Shown: piece by piece, positions 54,114 to 64,000 of the stretch
How positions within the stretch are numbered: position 1 is the stretch's first letter
Layout of the letters: the number at the start of each line of letters is the position of its first letter
NCBI GenBank assembly: GCA_949317995.1
Contig: OX439040.1
Coordinates: 57,198,089 to 57,262,088 of the forward strand
DNA: 64,000 nt
Source of the DNA: Acholoe squamosa
Taxonomy: Eukaryota; Annelida; Polychaeta; Phyllodocida; Polynoidae
Reading direction: 5' to 3'
Notes under the pieces: model-generated
What the model was told of the DNA's origin: nothing
Database searches by the model: none
The model's input: the letters and a program-made list of their open reading frames with translations, nothing else
Made by a program: the position numbers and the translations under genes

Positions 54114-54166
<53 letters not shown>
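54012..54166. repeat. Compound (GT)n-(TATATG)n-(TA)n microsatellite
   Basis: GT repeats from 54012 to about 54068 pass into hexamer TATATG repeats and then a pure TA run to 54166. Cys-Val and Tyr-Ile repeat frames here are artefacts. Confidence 0.97.
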
Positions 54167-54168
<2 letters not shown>

Positions 54169-55769
54169 CATAATTATTGAGATATGGATGATAGAACTGC
54201 ACCTAGTATGGAACGATTCGGGATCACTTCGACGACAAAGTCTTGCATATACACTCTACTAATTGGGATTAAAATAAAACCGTAGTGTTGTAGATTTTAA
54301 TAGAATAGTAGAGAATAGACCTGTGAGACATAGCGCGGCAACTTGTAATCTTGTGTCTAGTGATAGAATTATAGGAAAGCTAACTTCAAAGGCAATTAAA
54401 GGTTGTACCATCTGGCTCACCCTGTAACTCTTGTGCTGCCTTGTACTACTAGGTCTACTACCGAGAAGTTCTGCCTGCCCATAGATGACCACTACAAATG
54501 GTAGAGGTGGGCATGTTCAATGACCCAGAACCATATGCACCAAGGACCCCAGAATGACTAGGGTTGTGTGTGGCAGTCTTACCAACCCCAACAGCATACA
54601 GCTGGTCACAACCCCCTCCCCACCAAACTGGTAACCCCCTCCCCTCTGTAGACAGGGTACACCAAGTTTAGCATTTGTCTCTCCATAGAGATTTATAGAG
54701 ATTCTAAACAGTAAATATCTTCTTCAAATACAGAATATATGATCCAAATGTACCATAACCCTGTGAGATGAAACCTTTAGTACATATATACAGCAATTTC
54801 AGACCAGAGAATTATCAGATAAAGCCTACAGAGATGTATTGGTGAATCTTAATTTTGTCTTATGCTAATCTTCCATAGAGCTCCAGGAGCTGAAATGTCT
54901 AATCTAATCATAAAACCCAAACTAAACATATATCACAAAAATAAGTTATCTACCATTAGTACATACATATGCTGATAACAATGCCTCAATATTGTGCCAA
55001 AATAGTCCATAGGAGAAGAACAGTGAACGAAAATAGAAATCAGGGCTCCCCTATCCCTTACACCGTGGCGACTCTGAACCATTGACTAGTCTACAAGTCT
55101 CACTAGTAGGACTTAGAGTCGCCGCGCTAATTAGAGATAGTCGGACTATGTTTGTATAGCCATTAAGGTCTCCCAAACCTACAACTTATACAAGTAGCAT
55201 TTTTACAAGGTTTCCTCTTGAGGGGTTTTCTAAAGAATTCGGGGGCTCTGCATCCCCCTTTTCCCTTCTCTTTTTAAAAACTAGTCTATGTTTCATGAGG
55301 GCCTGCATAGAAATCAGGGGCTCTGCCCCTGCACCCCCGTTGTTTCTTATTGATTTCTCATTTCATTTAATTTCATACTTTGTCAGCATGTATTTATACA
55401 TCAATTGCATAAAATCTATATTCTGTTTTGAACAGTGATATACCAGCCTGACATTAAATTATCATTTTTGCTTAACATGTAAGTCACTTTAGTGTGTATC
55501 TAGCATTGGGGACAGACCCTCATGGTTTATATAAGTGACGTTCCTTCTTTAATACCCTAACCTTGTCGTCGAAGTGACCCGGTATAGTATGGGAACAGAT
55601 TTCAGGCTTCCCATGCTAGCTTCATGGTTGAGTGAGTTTCACACAACCCTTGATGACGTTCTGCACAAAATAGCTGCGTCTGCGTTGGTTTCTGAGTGTA
55701 CGTCGCCGGGGGTACGTCGGTCTTGCTAAACCTCCCTACTGTCTCCCCATAGATGCCAATGCATTTCAA
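54167..55769. other. Unannotated DNA with a long-range inverted repeat
   Basis: GGGATCACTTCGACGACAAA (54220-54239) recurs inverted at 55561-55580 as CCTTGTCGTCGAAGTGACCC, with related sequence (TATGGAAC, then a GG) just outside. They may be the ends of a 1.35-kb inverted-repeat element. A further hairpin with GGCGACTCT and AGAGTCGCC lies at about 55065-55123. No gene was seen. Confidence 0.45.
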
Positions 55770-55861
55770 CAGGGTTGCCAACTCTCACGCATTGGCACAC
55801 ACTCCAGTAGAGGGTGGTGCTGTAAACAGTACGGCCAATGGTGTGAGAGTTGGCAACCCTG
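55770..55861. mobile_element. 92-bp MITE with CAGGGTTGCC ends and TTTCAA duplication
   Basis: The ends are CAGGGTTGCCAACTCTCAC and its exact inverse; the inverted match continues to CCAATG. TTTCAA flanks both sides (55764-55769 and 55862-55867). CAGGG ends suggest the hAT superfamily, but that class makes 8-bp duplications, so the assignment is tentative. Confidence 0.85.
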
Positions 55862-58800
55862 TTTCAATATCTAAGTTTCTATAGAAACTGAAACTATGTA
55901 TTATCTCTAACACAATCTATGAAACGTAGTGCCTCGCTCTGGTACTATCATTCGCTTGATCAGATGCATGAGATGCTATTGGGTCTACTCACAAGGGTGG
56001 GGGTTGGGTGGGGTGGGGAGTCAAGTCTTAATACTTGTTGCCTGAGATACATGCCCAGGGTAGGGTACAGAGGCGTAGGAAACAAATTTGCATGGGTGGG
56101 GGGCTGGGGTCTTGGTTGGGTGGGTGGGTGGGTGGGGCTATATTTTTATAAAGGTTTATACACCCCCCCCCCTTCCTAGGCCCCCGAGGCTGCATGCCCT
56201 AGTACACATACATGTGTCTGTTCTGCCATGCCTTTTATTAGTGTAGCACCTTATCGCCATAGGTCTTTATGAATGGCACATGACTTGATGTCCATTTGTC
56301 GTTCTTGTGGCCGACACTTCAGTAGTGCCTCAACCGTGAACGGGCCTGCTCCCACATCTAAACCTGTGCAAGGGTTCTTCCACCTCCCACACTACACAGC
56401 CAGGCACTGACTACATCTTGGCTATTGTGTGACTGTGATTATAAGAACTTCTAGAGGTGTGTTTCCTACGGCTTGAACTTCCTAGTCTGAGAAGTCAGCT
56501 TCTCCTAGCCAACAGAGAGGGGCCCACAATTAAGGCTAGTTTTACATCATTGTACCATTAGACCTGATATATTTTGTACAATACACAGATCGTATCGAGA
56601 CCTCACAGCAGCAAAATAGCTAGAGAGTCATGTTTCTTCACCACACTATTCCTCTTATGTACTTTTATATACATTAGGGCCAACTGAAATTCATCTTTTC
56701 TAGATAATCGTGCAAAGTGAAAGTGAGTGTTGACATGGTATCAGTGAGTCACACAGATCCCTACACTATATACACACAGTGCCTGACTGGGTATCATTAG
56801 TCTACAGTCTGTAGCGTGAGCAGCACTAGGCTGCCTCCCAACATCCAGCTACACTAAGTACTAAATCATGATCATCTTGGCAAATAAAGATCTAAACTGG
56901 AACCGACATAAGTTATACCCCAAGTGTATTATTTCTGCTGATGTTTGCTAATGTCTGTGGTGGGGGTGGGTGCTGTGGTGGCGGTTGGTTGGGGGAGAAG
57001 GGGGTATGATGCACATCCTATGTTTATATACTTTACGTGACCTACGTAATTTTGACTGCTTATTTAGTCTTTTTTTTATTTCATGGTTTATTAATATATG
57101 CGAGGGCTCCCTCTATTCTGTGTTGGGTACGGTGCTTCTTTATTGTCAGTTAACATACAATGTTGTATAACATGGAAACGAGATATTCATAAAACAGACT
57201 ACCGGGTACTGATCGAGTATCTAGAGACTACTGATAACATTCTACTCTAAAACAGGTTATCATTTTGTTGTTCATCTGATATAATTTGTGTTAGGTTAGG
57301 TTGTAAATACCAATCATATTTTATCCATTGATTCGTTGATTGAGTCATTGATTATGTGACTGATCGATTGATCAATTGAGTTTTTGAGTATTTGATGAAT
57401 TAATTGATTCAAAGATTGGCTGGTTGGTTGATTGAGAGAACGAGCAAGCGAGTGGGTGGGCGGGCAGGCAGAGAACTTATCCGTTCGTTGCCAACCTGGC
57501 AATTTGATGCATTCTCACTATTGTTGGGGAACAATAACACAATGGAAAGACAATGGTTGAAGGAAAATCGGGAAAGTGAAATCAGATTTCCACTCGAAAA
57601 GGCATAGTCTTCACCACAGGGGAGGAACCCTGGGCCAACAAAGTGTCAAGTCATCTCTGATCCACAATGGAGATGTCCCTATGTGTATTTTAGGTTAAGC
57701 ATTATTTACTTGCACACTGATCCAAACTGTTCTTTCACCCATGTCACTTATGATACAATCTTACTTATAAATCCTATGTTGGCAAAACACTCTCCTAACA
57801 AAGGCTTACAGACAAACACTGTCTTTAACTATGTTAACATCAGAAGATATGCTTGAAGGTGGGAGGAGCCCGTGACTTTGTGATCCTGTCGCCAGGGGTG
57901 AGTGCATGTAGGGAATCCCTGGGGAATCCCCCTATGTGTGTGGGACATGATTGTCAGTAGTCACGATGTAGGTTGTCACTCAGTGTGTCATAACCAGAAG
58001 TAACGTCTATGGCCTACATTACTGTAATATCATACACGGATATAATTCACATACATAGAAAGGCTGGTGGGTGGCGGTGGTGGAAGGAGGGTGTAGGGGT
58101 GCTACACTAGACTTCATGATTACCCTTTTACTGGATGGTTTCACAGATCCTCTCTGAAAAGACTTTCTACTTTGGTAACTGCAGTGCAGTAGTCCGCGAA
58201 TAAGCTGCGACTTATATGCGAGGTACTCCGGTAAATACAGCATCGGGAACTGAGGGTTAAGGGATCTTCCTAAACTCAGGGCATGCCTTATAGGTGGGGT
58301 AAATTTCCATTATATTAGTCTGAACTGCTAAAAATCAAATCTCAGAACAGTGCGACTTACAGATTTCTCTTCAGCTCAGGTTGCGCCTTATATGCAAGAT
58401 GCACCTTACACATAATTGTAAATGGTAACGTAAACCTGTGAGCGTAATTTGCGCACACAGACTTTGAGCCAATCCTCTGAAGCATCCCAGGGTTTGAGTT
58501 TTTATCTGTTTTTGTGTTGTACTATATTGGAAAAAAAGCCTTGAAGAGTTGAAGGTTAAGGTTCGATTGTAGATACAAGTTAGACAGTAAGACTTGCTTA
58601 AGTCTCTCAATTTTAATGCAAGGGAATTGAAATAAAGAATGGAATTTGAATTAAAGTTTTAAACAGAAAAACTAGGAAGACCTTTAGTGAATTTAGCTTG
58701 AGCCCAGTAGAGAGAGAGGAGAGGGATGTGGGGTATAGTGGCGTTGGGAGGGACTGCCGCCAGTCTAGATACAAGTTATAGCATTGCCTACTGAACTATA

Positions 58801-59455
58801 TGCTTTTCACACCCAGCCTTTTTATGATCGAGATGCGCTGAATGACTTCCAGGGTAAATGCCCATGAAAGCGGTAGTCACAAGTATAAAGGCTCAGGACG
58901 GTATGCATGAATCCCCCGGATGAATCCAGAGTCATATGCTCCGACTCCTTTCTGACACCTTATTCTCATAATGCGGTGAACAGGGGTGAATTTTCTACAT
59001 GGCTGGCACTAACAGGGATATCATCTACTGGTATATCTAAGTGTAACTCATTATGAGGCTTTTAGGGAAAACAAGGGAGTAGCGCACACGCAGATATTCT
59101 TTTTATATACCATCCCCATCCCTTTTGTTCAAAATGATCTGTCCCCTATCACCCCTCCCTTTGAAATGCATTGAGTTGACACTGTTGATCATTTTCGCTA
59201 AAATAGGATCTTTTCCCTTACATTAAAGGCCGTTAACATTTTGTGGTCGAGTTATGACATCTGGTCGGGTGCCCTCGACTATCCACATCCATGATCTAAA
59301 TGTGCTTATCATCAGTGCTGGACACAGTCCTACGGTAATAGCCTAAATAGATGCAGGGATCAAAGTGACTGAGCATAAAACCCCCTTGAAAATAGGGTTT
59401 TGTATAGGAATACATCGGTTTTTGAAAATGGCTGAAATCAGGTAATTCCCTGGAG
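55862..59455. other. Unannotated DNA, G-rich and TGAT-rich patches
   Basis: No gene was recognised. G-rich patches lie at 55998-56137. A degenerate GATT/TTGA simple repeat lies at about 57325-57435. Diverged TGCGCCTTATATGC-type segments at about 58190-58420 look like the remains of an old inverted-repeat element. The 86-codon frame at 55919-56179 runs through the G-rich patch and is not taken as coding. Confidence 0.4.
56118..56137 (+). other. G-quadruplex motif with single-base loops
   Basis: GGGTGGGTGGGTGGGTGGGG has five G tracts of three or more bases separated by single T loops. Single-base loops give the most stable quadruplexes in vitro. Confidence 0.8.
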
Positions 59456-59458
59456 AAT

Positions 59459-60073
59459 TACATCCCTGTAGGTTCACTGGCCGCTACCAGGGTTTCAACC
59501 ACCTACCTACTGCATACAGGGCGGATGACTACCAGTCACTATCAAAGCAGTACATCACAGGCAGGAGTACTCTTGTTTTGTAGCCATCACAGCCCCAGAC
59601 ACAGCTACATCTGCAATGTCTCTGATCGTTAACCATACTCCAATTATCGACCTGCCAGCCACAAGAAAGACGTGCTGCTTTGTCAGAGGAGAGGGTGGGG
59701 TACTAAGTATGTGGTAAGAGGTAAGATAGGTGTAGACCAGTGTCACCACCCCTTACATGTCACACTCCACTGCACACAGGGTCACAGCAGAAGTCACATT
59801 CATGTCTGACGTTCTTAACATGGAGTCCAGTGACAAGAAGAGGTGACACTCAGACATAGATGTATTATCTCCATATACATTATTGGACATTTGGATTGTG
59901 AGAAATTTAATTGACACCAAATACATCATGAGACTTCTACCATAATCTCAATCATTATCATGGCATTACATGGGTGAGTCCCTTCTGCAGAATGATCACT
60001 GACCTGCCATTTTACTATTTTCACACACATTTATTGGAACCCTGGTAGCGGCCACTGCACCTACAGGGATGTA
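59459..60073. mobile_element. 615-bp MITE-like element, ~37-bp inverted ends, AAT duplication
   Basis: The left end reads TACATCCCTGTAGGTTCACT. The right end, reverse-complemented, reads TACATCCCTGTAGGTGCAGT. Both continue through GGCCGCTACCAGGGTT. AAT flanks both ends (59456-59458 and 60074-60076). The longest internal frame is about 64 codons, so it is non-autonomous. Confidence 0.82.
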
Positions 60074-60075
60074 AA

Positions 60076-60105
60076 TGTCTACACGAGTATTTACTCGTGT
60101 AGACA
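60076..60105. repeat. Perfect 30-bp palindrome with TT centre
   Basis: TGTCTACACGAGTA and its exact inverse are separated by TT, directly beside the MITE ending at 60073. A second perfect palindrome of the same design lies at 63505-63536. Function is unknown. Confidence 0.85.
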
Positions 60106-60368
60106 TAATTTGGATATCTATAAAAAGATTCTTACTCGTAAAGCCACCCTTCCATAACTTATGGGTATTTGGTGGTAACCTCTAGCTGAAACTGGGCCAA
60201 CATTGTATGTCACATCTCATCATGACCCCTACATCTCTCAGGTGTGAGCACTATGCTATGAATATGAATACTCTATATGGGAGGTCATACATGTATATGG
60301 TACATCTATTATGGTAGACAATAGGGGTTCTTTCTAATCTGGATAAATTCATCAGCCAATGTGTCCTG

Positions 60369-60633
60369 TAAGGCCTAGAAAAAAAGGTTGTTTGGTTAAG
60401 GTAACCCAACCCTACCTAGCAAAACATGCCCCGCCCTGCCCACCGTAGCTTTTTTCTCTCCAGTTTTCAACAAAAAAAAATTGGGTGCATTTTCAGTTGA
60501 TTCAGCGGCCGACAAGTCGTCATTGCCAGTTGTCAAGGTAGGCAAAGGTTGAGAAAAAAATGACCTACCCTACCTTATCTTTTTGTTTGTTTAGCATGTT
60601 AACTTAAACAAACCACTAATTGTTTTAGGTCTA
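60369..60633. mobile_element. MITE-like element with A-rich ends, copy 2
   Basis: It shares GTAACCCAACCCTACCTAGC near its left end, and the GACCTACCCTA segment near its right end, with the element at 51749-52025. The inner parts have diverged and its ends are less certain. Confidence 0.6.
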
Positions 60634-60963
60634 ACCCAAGGCCAGCATTATTTTTTCTTCTGTATGAATGGCGAGAAAACATGGAACAACAATTAACAAA
60701 ATCCTACATTCTTCAGATAACTGTTGCGGTAAAACCTATTGATATCAGAATCTAGAATTATATGATAATACACTTAAGTAATTAGTTCACTGTGCATGTT
60801 ACCTGTTACCCTAGACAGCGCTAAATGACGTCACAGTAACGACGTCAATATAGGGGGCGTGAGAGCCATGGCCACGCCCAACCAGGCACTAACAATAGAT
60901 ACCAGCATGCTAGTTATATTACATAAGACTACCACCTTACTGGTCTACTATTAGCCCCTTGGT

Positions 60964-61163
60964 CAGGGCTCGACAAATCCCTGTGTCCAGTGCCCCGGAC
61001 ACAAAATTATTTCTCAAGTTGTGTCCTGTGGACACAGCTGCCAAGCTAGGCTTATACATTGAGCAAAGGGGTTGGGCACATAATATTTTTCTGCTGGACA
61101 CAACATTGATTTGCTTTTGTGTCCAGTGGACACACTGGTTCCAAACTGATTTGTCGAGCCCTG
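60964..61163. mobile_element. 200-bp MITE, CAGGGCTCGACAAATC ends
   Basis: The terminal repeats CAGGGCTCGACAAATC are exact inverses. The interior repeats GTGTCCAGTGG and inverse GTGTCC segments several times, so it folds extensively. Frames of 66-101 codons on both strands across it are artefacts of this structure. The flanks TTGGT and TTGAT differ by one base, so the target duplication is uncertain; CAGGG ends recall hAT elements. Confidence 0.8.
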
Positions 61164-63504
61164 TTGATGAGTGGGAAATATCCACAATCATCACACAAAA
61201 AACTGGAGTTCTGGAGATATAAGTCACAAAGTACATGCACATAGTCTACCAATAATCTTCGACAAAGGTAAATGAGTCATATTATGGGTGTGTTTTGAAC
61301 AAGCATACTTCCTGTTCAGCAATTTTTTCTCCTTTTTTTTTCCATTTCATAATTTTATCTATTCGTTTTTTTTATTCTCCTGTTGGGGCATTATGGCTTT
61401 CATGCGTGATAGAAGTCTTTGGCTAAGCTACAGCTACCTGTGGTTACCTAACCCGTTATTACATACCGTCATTATCAGCCTACGTGTTGCAAATTATTAT
61501 CACTCCGGGCTAAGTAGATTCATGGAAAGTAGGGTATATAAAGTTGTATAAATTTAGATTATAGAAACTAAGCCCACCTGTACCCTCGAGAGTGGACTAA
61601 AGAGTTGTGGCGAGAGGAAGTAGGGAGGTTGGTGGGGGGGGGGGACGAAAATCTGGGGACTTTGTATGACGACCATAACAGCACGGGGCACTTCTATTTT
61701 GAGCAATTGCCTTCTTGAGTCGACTGAATAGACATTTAAATAGCCCATTTCTATTTACTACTAAACTCGCTTCAGCAGATTTTGTGACTGCATGGTTAAC
61801 TTGGGCCCTTGCTTTTATCGCCGATACAGATTTGACTTATCAGACATTGACATTATGTCATAGGATGGAGGTGTTCTACAAGCTAAGCTTATCTGAAGAT
61901 TTTTGTGATTTATCCTTTACTAGGTTATAGGTGGGAAATGCCCAACTAGAATCAGACTGTGAGTGTTGGTGGGGGGGGGGGGTGAGTGAAGCCCCGGGCA
62001 CCACCCCCTAATATAGAAGCCTTTAGAAGAGGGTGTGGTCTATACAATGTATGTAAGAAGTTGTCCAGGCATCCGCCTTCACTACCATCTACATCACGAG
62101 TTACTCACGAACACGACTCTCAACTAGGCCCAGGGACCAGAGTACACCTAACACTTACTTATTATACCTGTAATTTGTCTTTTTGTGACCTATTATGATT
62201 ACTTTGATCGTTTTTAATTGTGTAGTGACTGGCAAACACCTGTTGTAGGACCCTTCCTAAGACTTAGTCTACCTACGCAGGTGCCTGGATTAACAACGTG
62301 ACAAGTCTAGGCTTGATAGGCTGTGGGCCAGGTCTATGAGCCTAATAAATATACACATTTTGACGAGTACTCGTACAAATGGCATACTACATCATTCATG
62401 TGGCTTAATACTCAGTAGGCAATAATACCCTCACATTTATATCAGGAAAACAACGGAAAGGGTCTAAAATTGTTCATGATTCTTTTGTTCTCTTATGCAG
62501 TTTTCTTAGCATTCAATGATCACAATTTACTTCCTCGTATATCATGATAATGGTCCTGCTATTTATACCCATGGGCTTAATCATCATTAAGTAACACTAG
62601 CTTAAGATAATGCATAGCAAAATACATGAAATTGCTTTACCATGTTGTTATCGTTTCCTCATGTCAACATCAGCCCAGATCCAAGCAGATACAGGGAAGT
62701 GTTATCAGTTGGTTAGATAACACATCCCCACAGCTTGTGAGTAATAAGAACCTGTAGGGTGAGTGCCCACTACAAATCTTACTAGGCCTAAGGCAGGATC
62801 CAACCATCACACCAGTACAAGGTGCACTAACACCTTTATACCTGCCACCTTCTCACCTGTTTTATTGAAGATGAAAGCTTTACACGGCCTCACACACCCT
62901 TGGTGCTAGTACCACTCAAACCAGGCTCCTATGAAATCTTTATGAGCTAGGGGCCTCAGCATCCCCGCCCCTACTCCCGGCACAAAGACCTGGACTGAGA
63001 TGGTGTAAAACACATGGATCAAGAGCAGAGCAGATCCTGCATATGGCTTTGGATGGACACTTTTGTATTTGGTTTGTTTTAGCCTTTATCGGACTTTCAC
63101 CCCAACAATCTTTTTTAGTAACTGCACTCAGCACAAAATGCAAAGTAAGGATAAGCTGGAGATGTGTTTCTAACTATCTGATCAAATTCTGGTCTTGCAT
63201 ATGCTATTTAGATGGCGTTGAAACGGATTGAAACCATGGTACAAACATATCACTAATTCAATAAATTCTTTTAAAAGTTTTCACCCTTTAATTCAGGGCA
63301 GAATTATGCTTCCATGTACTCATCCTATTGGCATCATGATACACCGTAATTCACCCCTTATGAAGCTACTCACCCATATCAAATCGGTGCATCATGCCAA
63401 TATTTTTGGAGAACATAACCCTGTGGGATCTGTGTGATGCTTAAAAGCATGGGCGGTCTTTAATGGGTTAAACAATCTGTCAACCGCAAGTTTCTTACTG
63501 ATGG
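61164..63504. other. Unannotated DNA, no gene seen
   Basis: T-rich sequence at 61320-61380 and short G runs (61630 and 61970) are the only low-complexity features. No exon, RNA gene or bounded repeat was recognised. Confidence 0.4.
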
Positions 63505-63536
63505 GACCTGAAACATACATTTGTATGTTTCAGGTC
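63505..63536. repeat. Perfect 32-bp palindrome with TT centre
   Basis: GACCTGAAACATACA and its exact inverse are separated by TT. The design is the same as at 60076-60105, but the sequence is unrelated. Confidence 0.85.
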
Positions 63537-63879
63537 TAAGTTCAATCCTAGTGTTTCTGACTAGTTTCAGATTGCTGGTTCTATTTTCTTTTTCCTACTA
63601 GAACAGAGAAAGTAACATAAATGGGTCACTGGTTGAACCTCACTGGAGATCGGGGAAAGTGGAAAAAATCATGACAGGATGTGTGAAAGAGGAGCACGCG
63701 CGACATATTAGAGTCAGTGTGTAAAGAACGTGTACATAAAACAAATATGAGACACATGAAGGCTAACCACTGGGGGGGTTGGTATTAGGTAGAAATCTAC
63801 CGCCGTATCATGCAGAGGGCCATGCTATCATGTGACACCCGACATTATTACTACTGTTGTACTATAGGGCAATGGATAG

Positions 63880-64000
63880 GGGGGTCCCATGTCCATTGTC
63901 GTTTCTAAGAAATGGTATTTGTCCCTTGTCTCTCAACCCCATGTCCCTTGTCGAATTTAAGAAGTGCCTCTTGTCCCTTGTCTCTAGGCCTGTGTCCTTT
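63880..64000. repeat. Start of a TGTCCCTTGTC minisatellite, cut by window end
   Basis: Several spaced copies of TTGTCCCTTGTCTCT or CATGTCCCTTGTCG, each pair separated by TAAGAA-containing sequence, run to the last base. The array probably continues outside. Confidence 0.65.

Noticed and set aside
60937..61252. Frames of 66-101 codons with repeated Cys-Pro-Val/Leu-Asp-Thr motifs
   Set aside because: They lie over a 200-bp MITE with internal repeats and are open on both strands.
33912..64000. Search for the P-loop (GxGESGKST) and helical-domain exons of the G-alpha gene on the minus strand
   Set aside because: No convincing match was found by eye; a translated search with GNA12/13 proteins would be decisive.
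1..64000. tRNA, rRNA or snRNA genes
   Set aside because: No cloverleaf with intact A and B boxes or known snRNA signature was recognised by eye; tRNAscan-SE and Infernal would settle it.

Overview
The window is animal nuclear DNA. It has spliced exons, long introns, many inverted-repeat (MITE-like) transposons, SINE-type insertions with target duplications, microsatellites and minisatellites, and a full-length Ty3/Gypsy LTR retrotransposon. There is no bacterial or organellar gene organisation. The two SINE copies end, read on the minus strand, in a GGCGTTAAAC...CTCACTCA-type tail that recalls SINE/RTE tails of molluscs and other marine invertebrates. That is only a hint; the species cannot be named from the sequence.

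Host genes. (1) Minus strand, 31277-33911: the two 3'-most coding exons of a heterotrimeric G-protein alpha subunit of the G12/13 class (GNA12-like). The last exon carries switch II, the NKxD box and the C-terminus, and it is joined in phase to a 51-nt exon at 33861-33911. The 5' exons (P-loop, most of the helical domain) were not found and should lie to the right, possibly beyond the window. (2) Plus strand, 12687-12863 and 19058-19146: two phase-compatible candidate exons encoding a very acidic Ser/Asp/Glu-rich C-terminus of an unrecognised protein. The last exon and its flank were tandemly duplicated; the second copy, at 22904-24650, carries a broken exon.

Mobile DNA. At 35299-45697 a 10.4-kb Ty3/Gypsy element lies on the minus strand. 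It has 418-bp LTRs that look identical by eye, a 913-codon Gag with a long coiled coil, a Pol in the -1 frame (protease, RT, RNase H, DD35E integrase, GPY/F module and an AT-hook-like tail), and an extra acidic ORF between pol and the 3' LTR. It sits inside a (TA)n microsatellite. If the 5' exons of the G-alpha gene lie to its right, it is in an intron in the sense orientation. From 9.2 to 20 kb there are eight copies of one inverted-repeat family (ends AGGTCGAATCCCACATGG), six of them with clean 3-bp target duplications and several nested. At least nine other inverted-repeat elements are scattered through the window.

Layout. 1-9 kb: repeats and unannotated DNA, including a 42-50-bp minisatellite and a GTAC-rich array of alternating polarity. 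9-20 kb: the MITE cluster, an 18-bp minisatellite and the acidic-exon gene. 19-24.7 kb: the tandem segmental duplication. 24.8-31.3 kb: AT-rich DNA with few repeats downstream of the G-alpha stop codon, perhaps partly 3' UTR. 31.3-33.9 kb: G-alpha exons. 35.1-45.7 kb: microsatellite and retrotransposon. 45.7-64 kb: no recognisable gene; MITEs, a CATGGTCACTTCC minisatellite, microsatellites, a G-quadruplex motif and two perfect palindromes. Most short open frames in the window are chance or repeat-derived.
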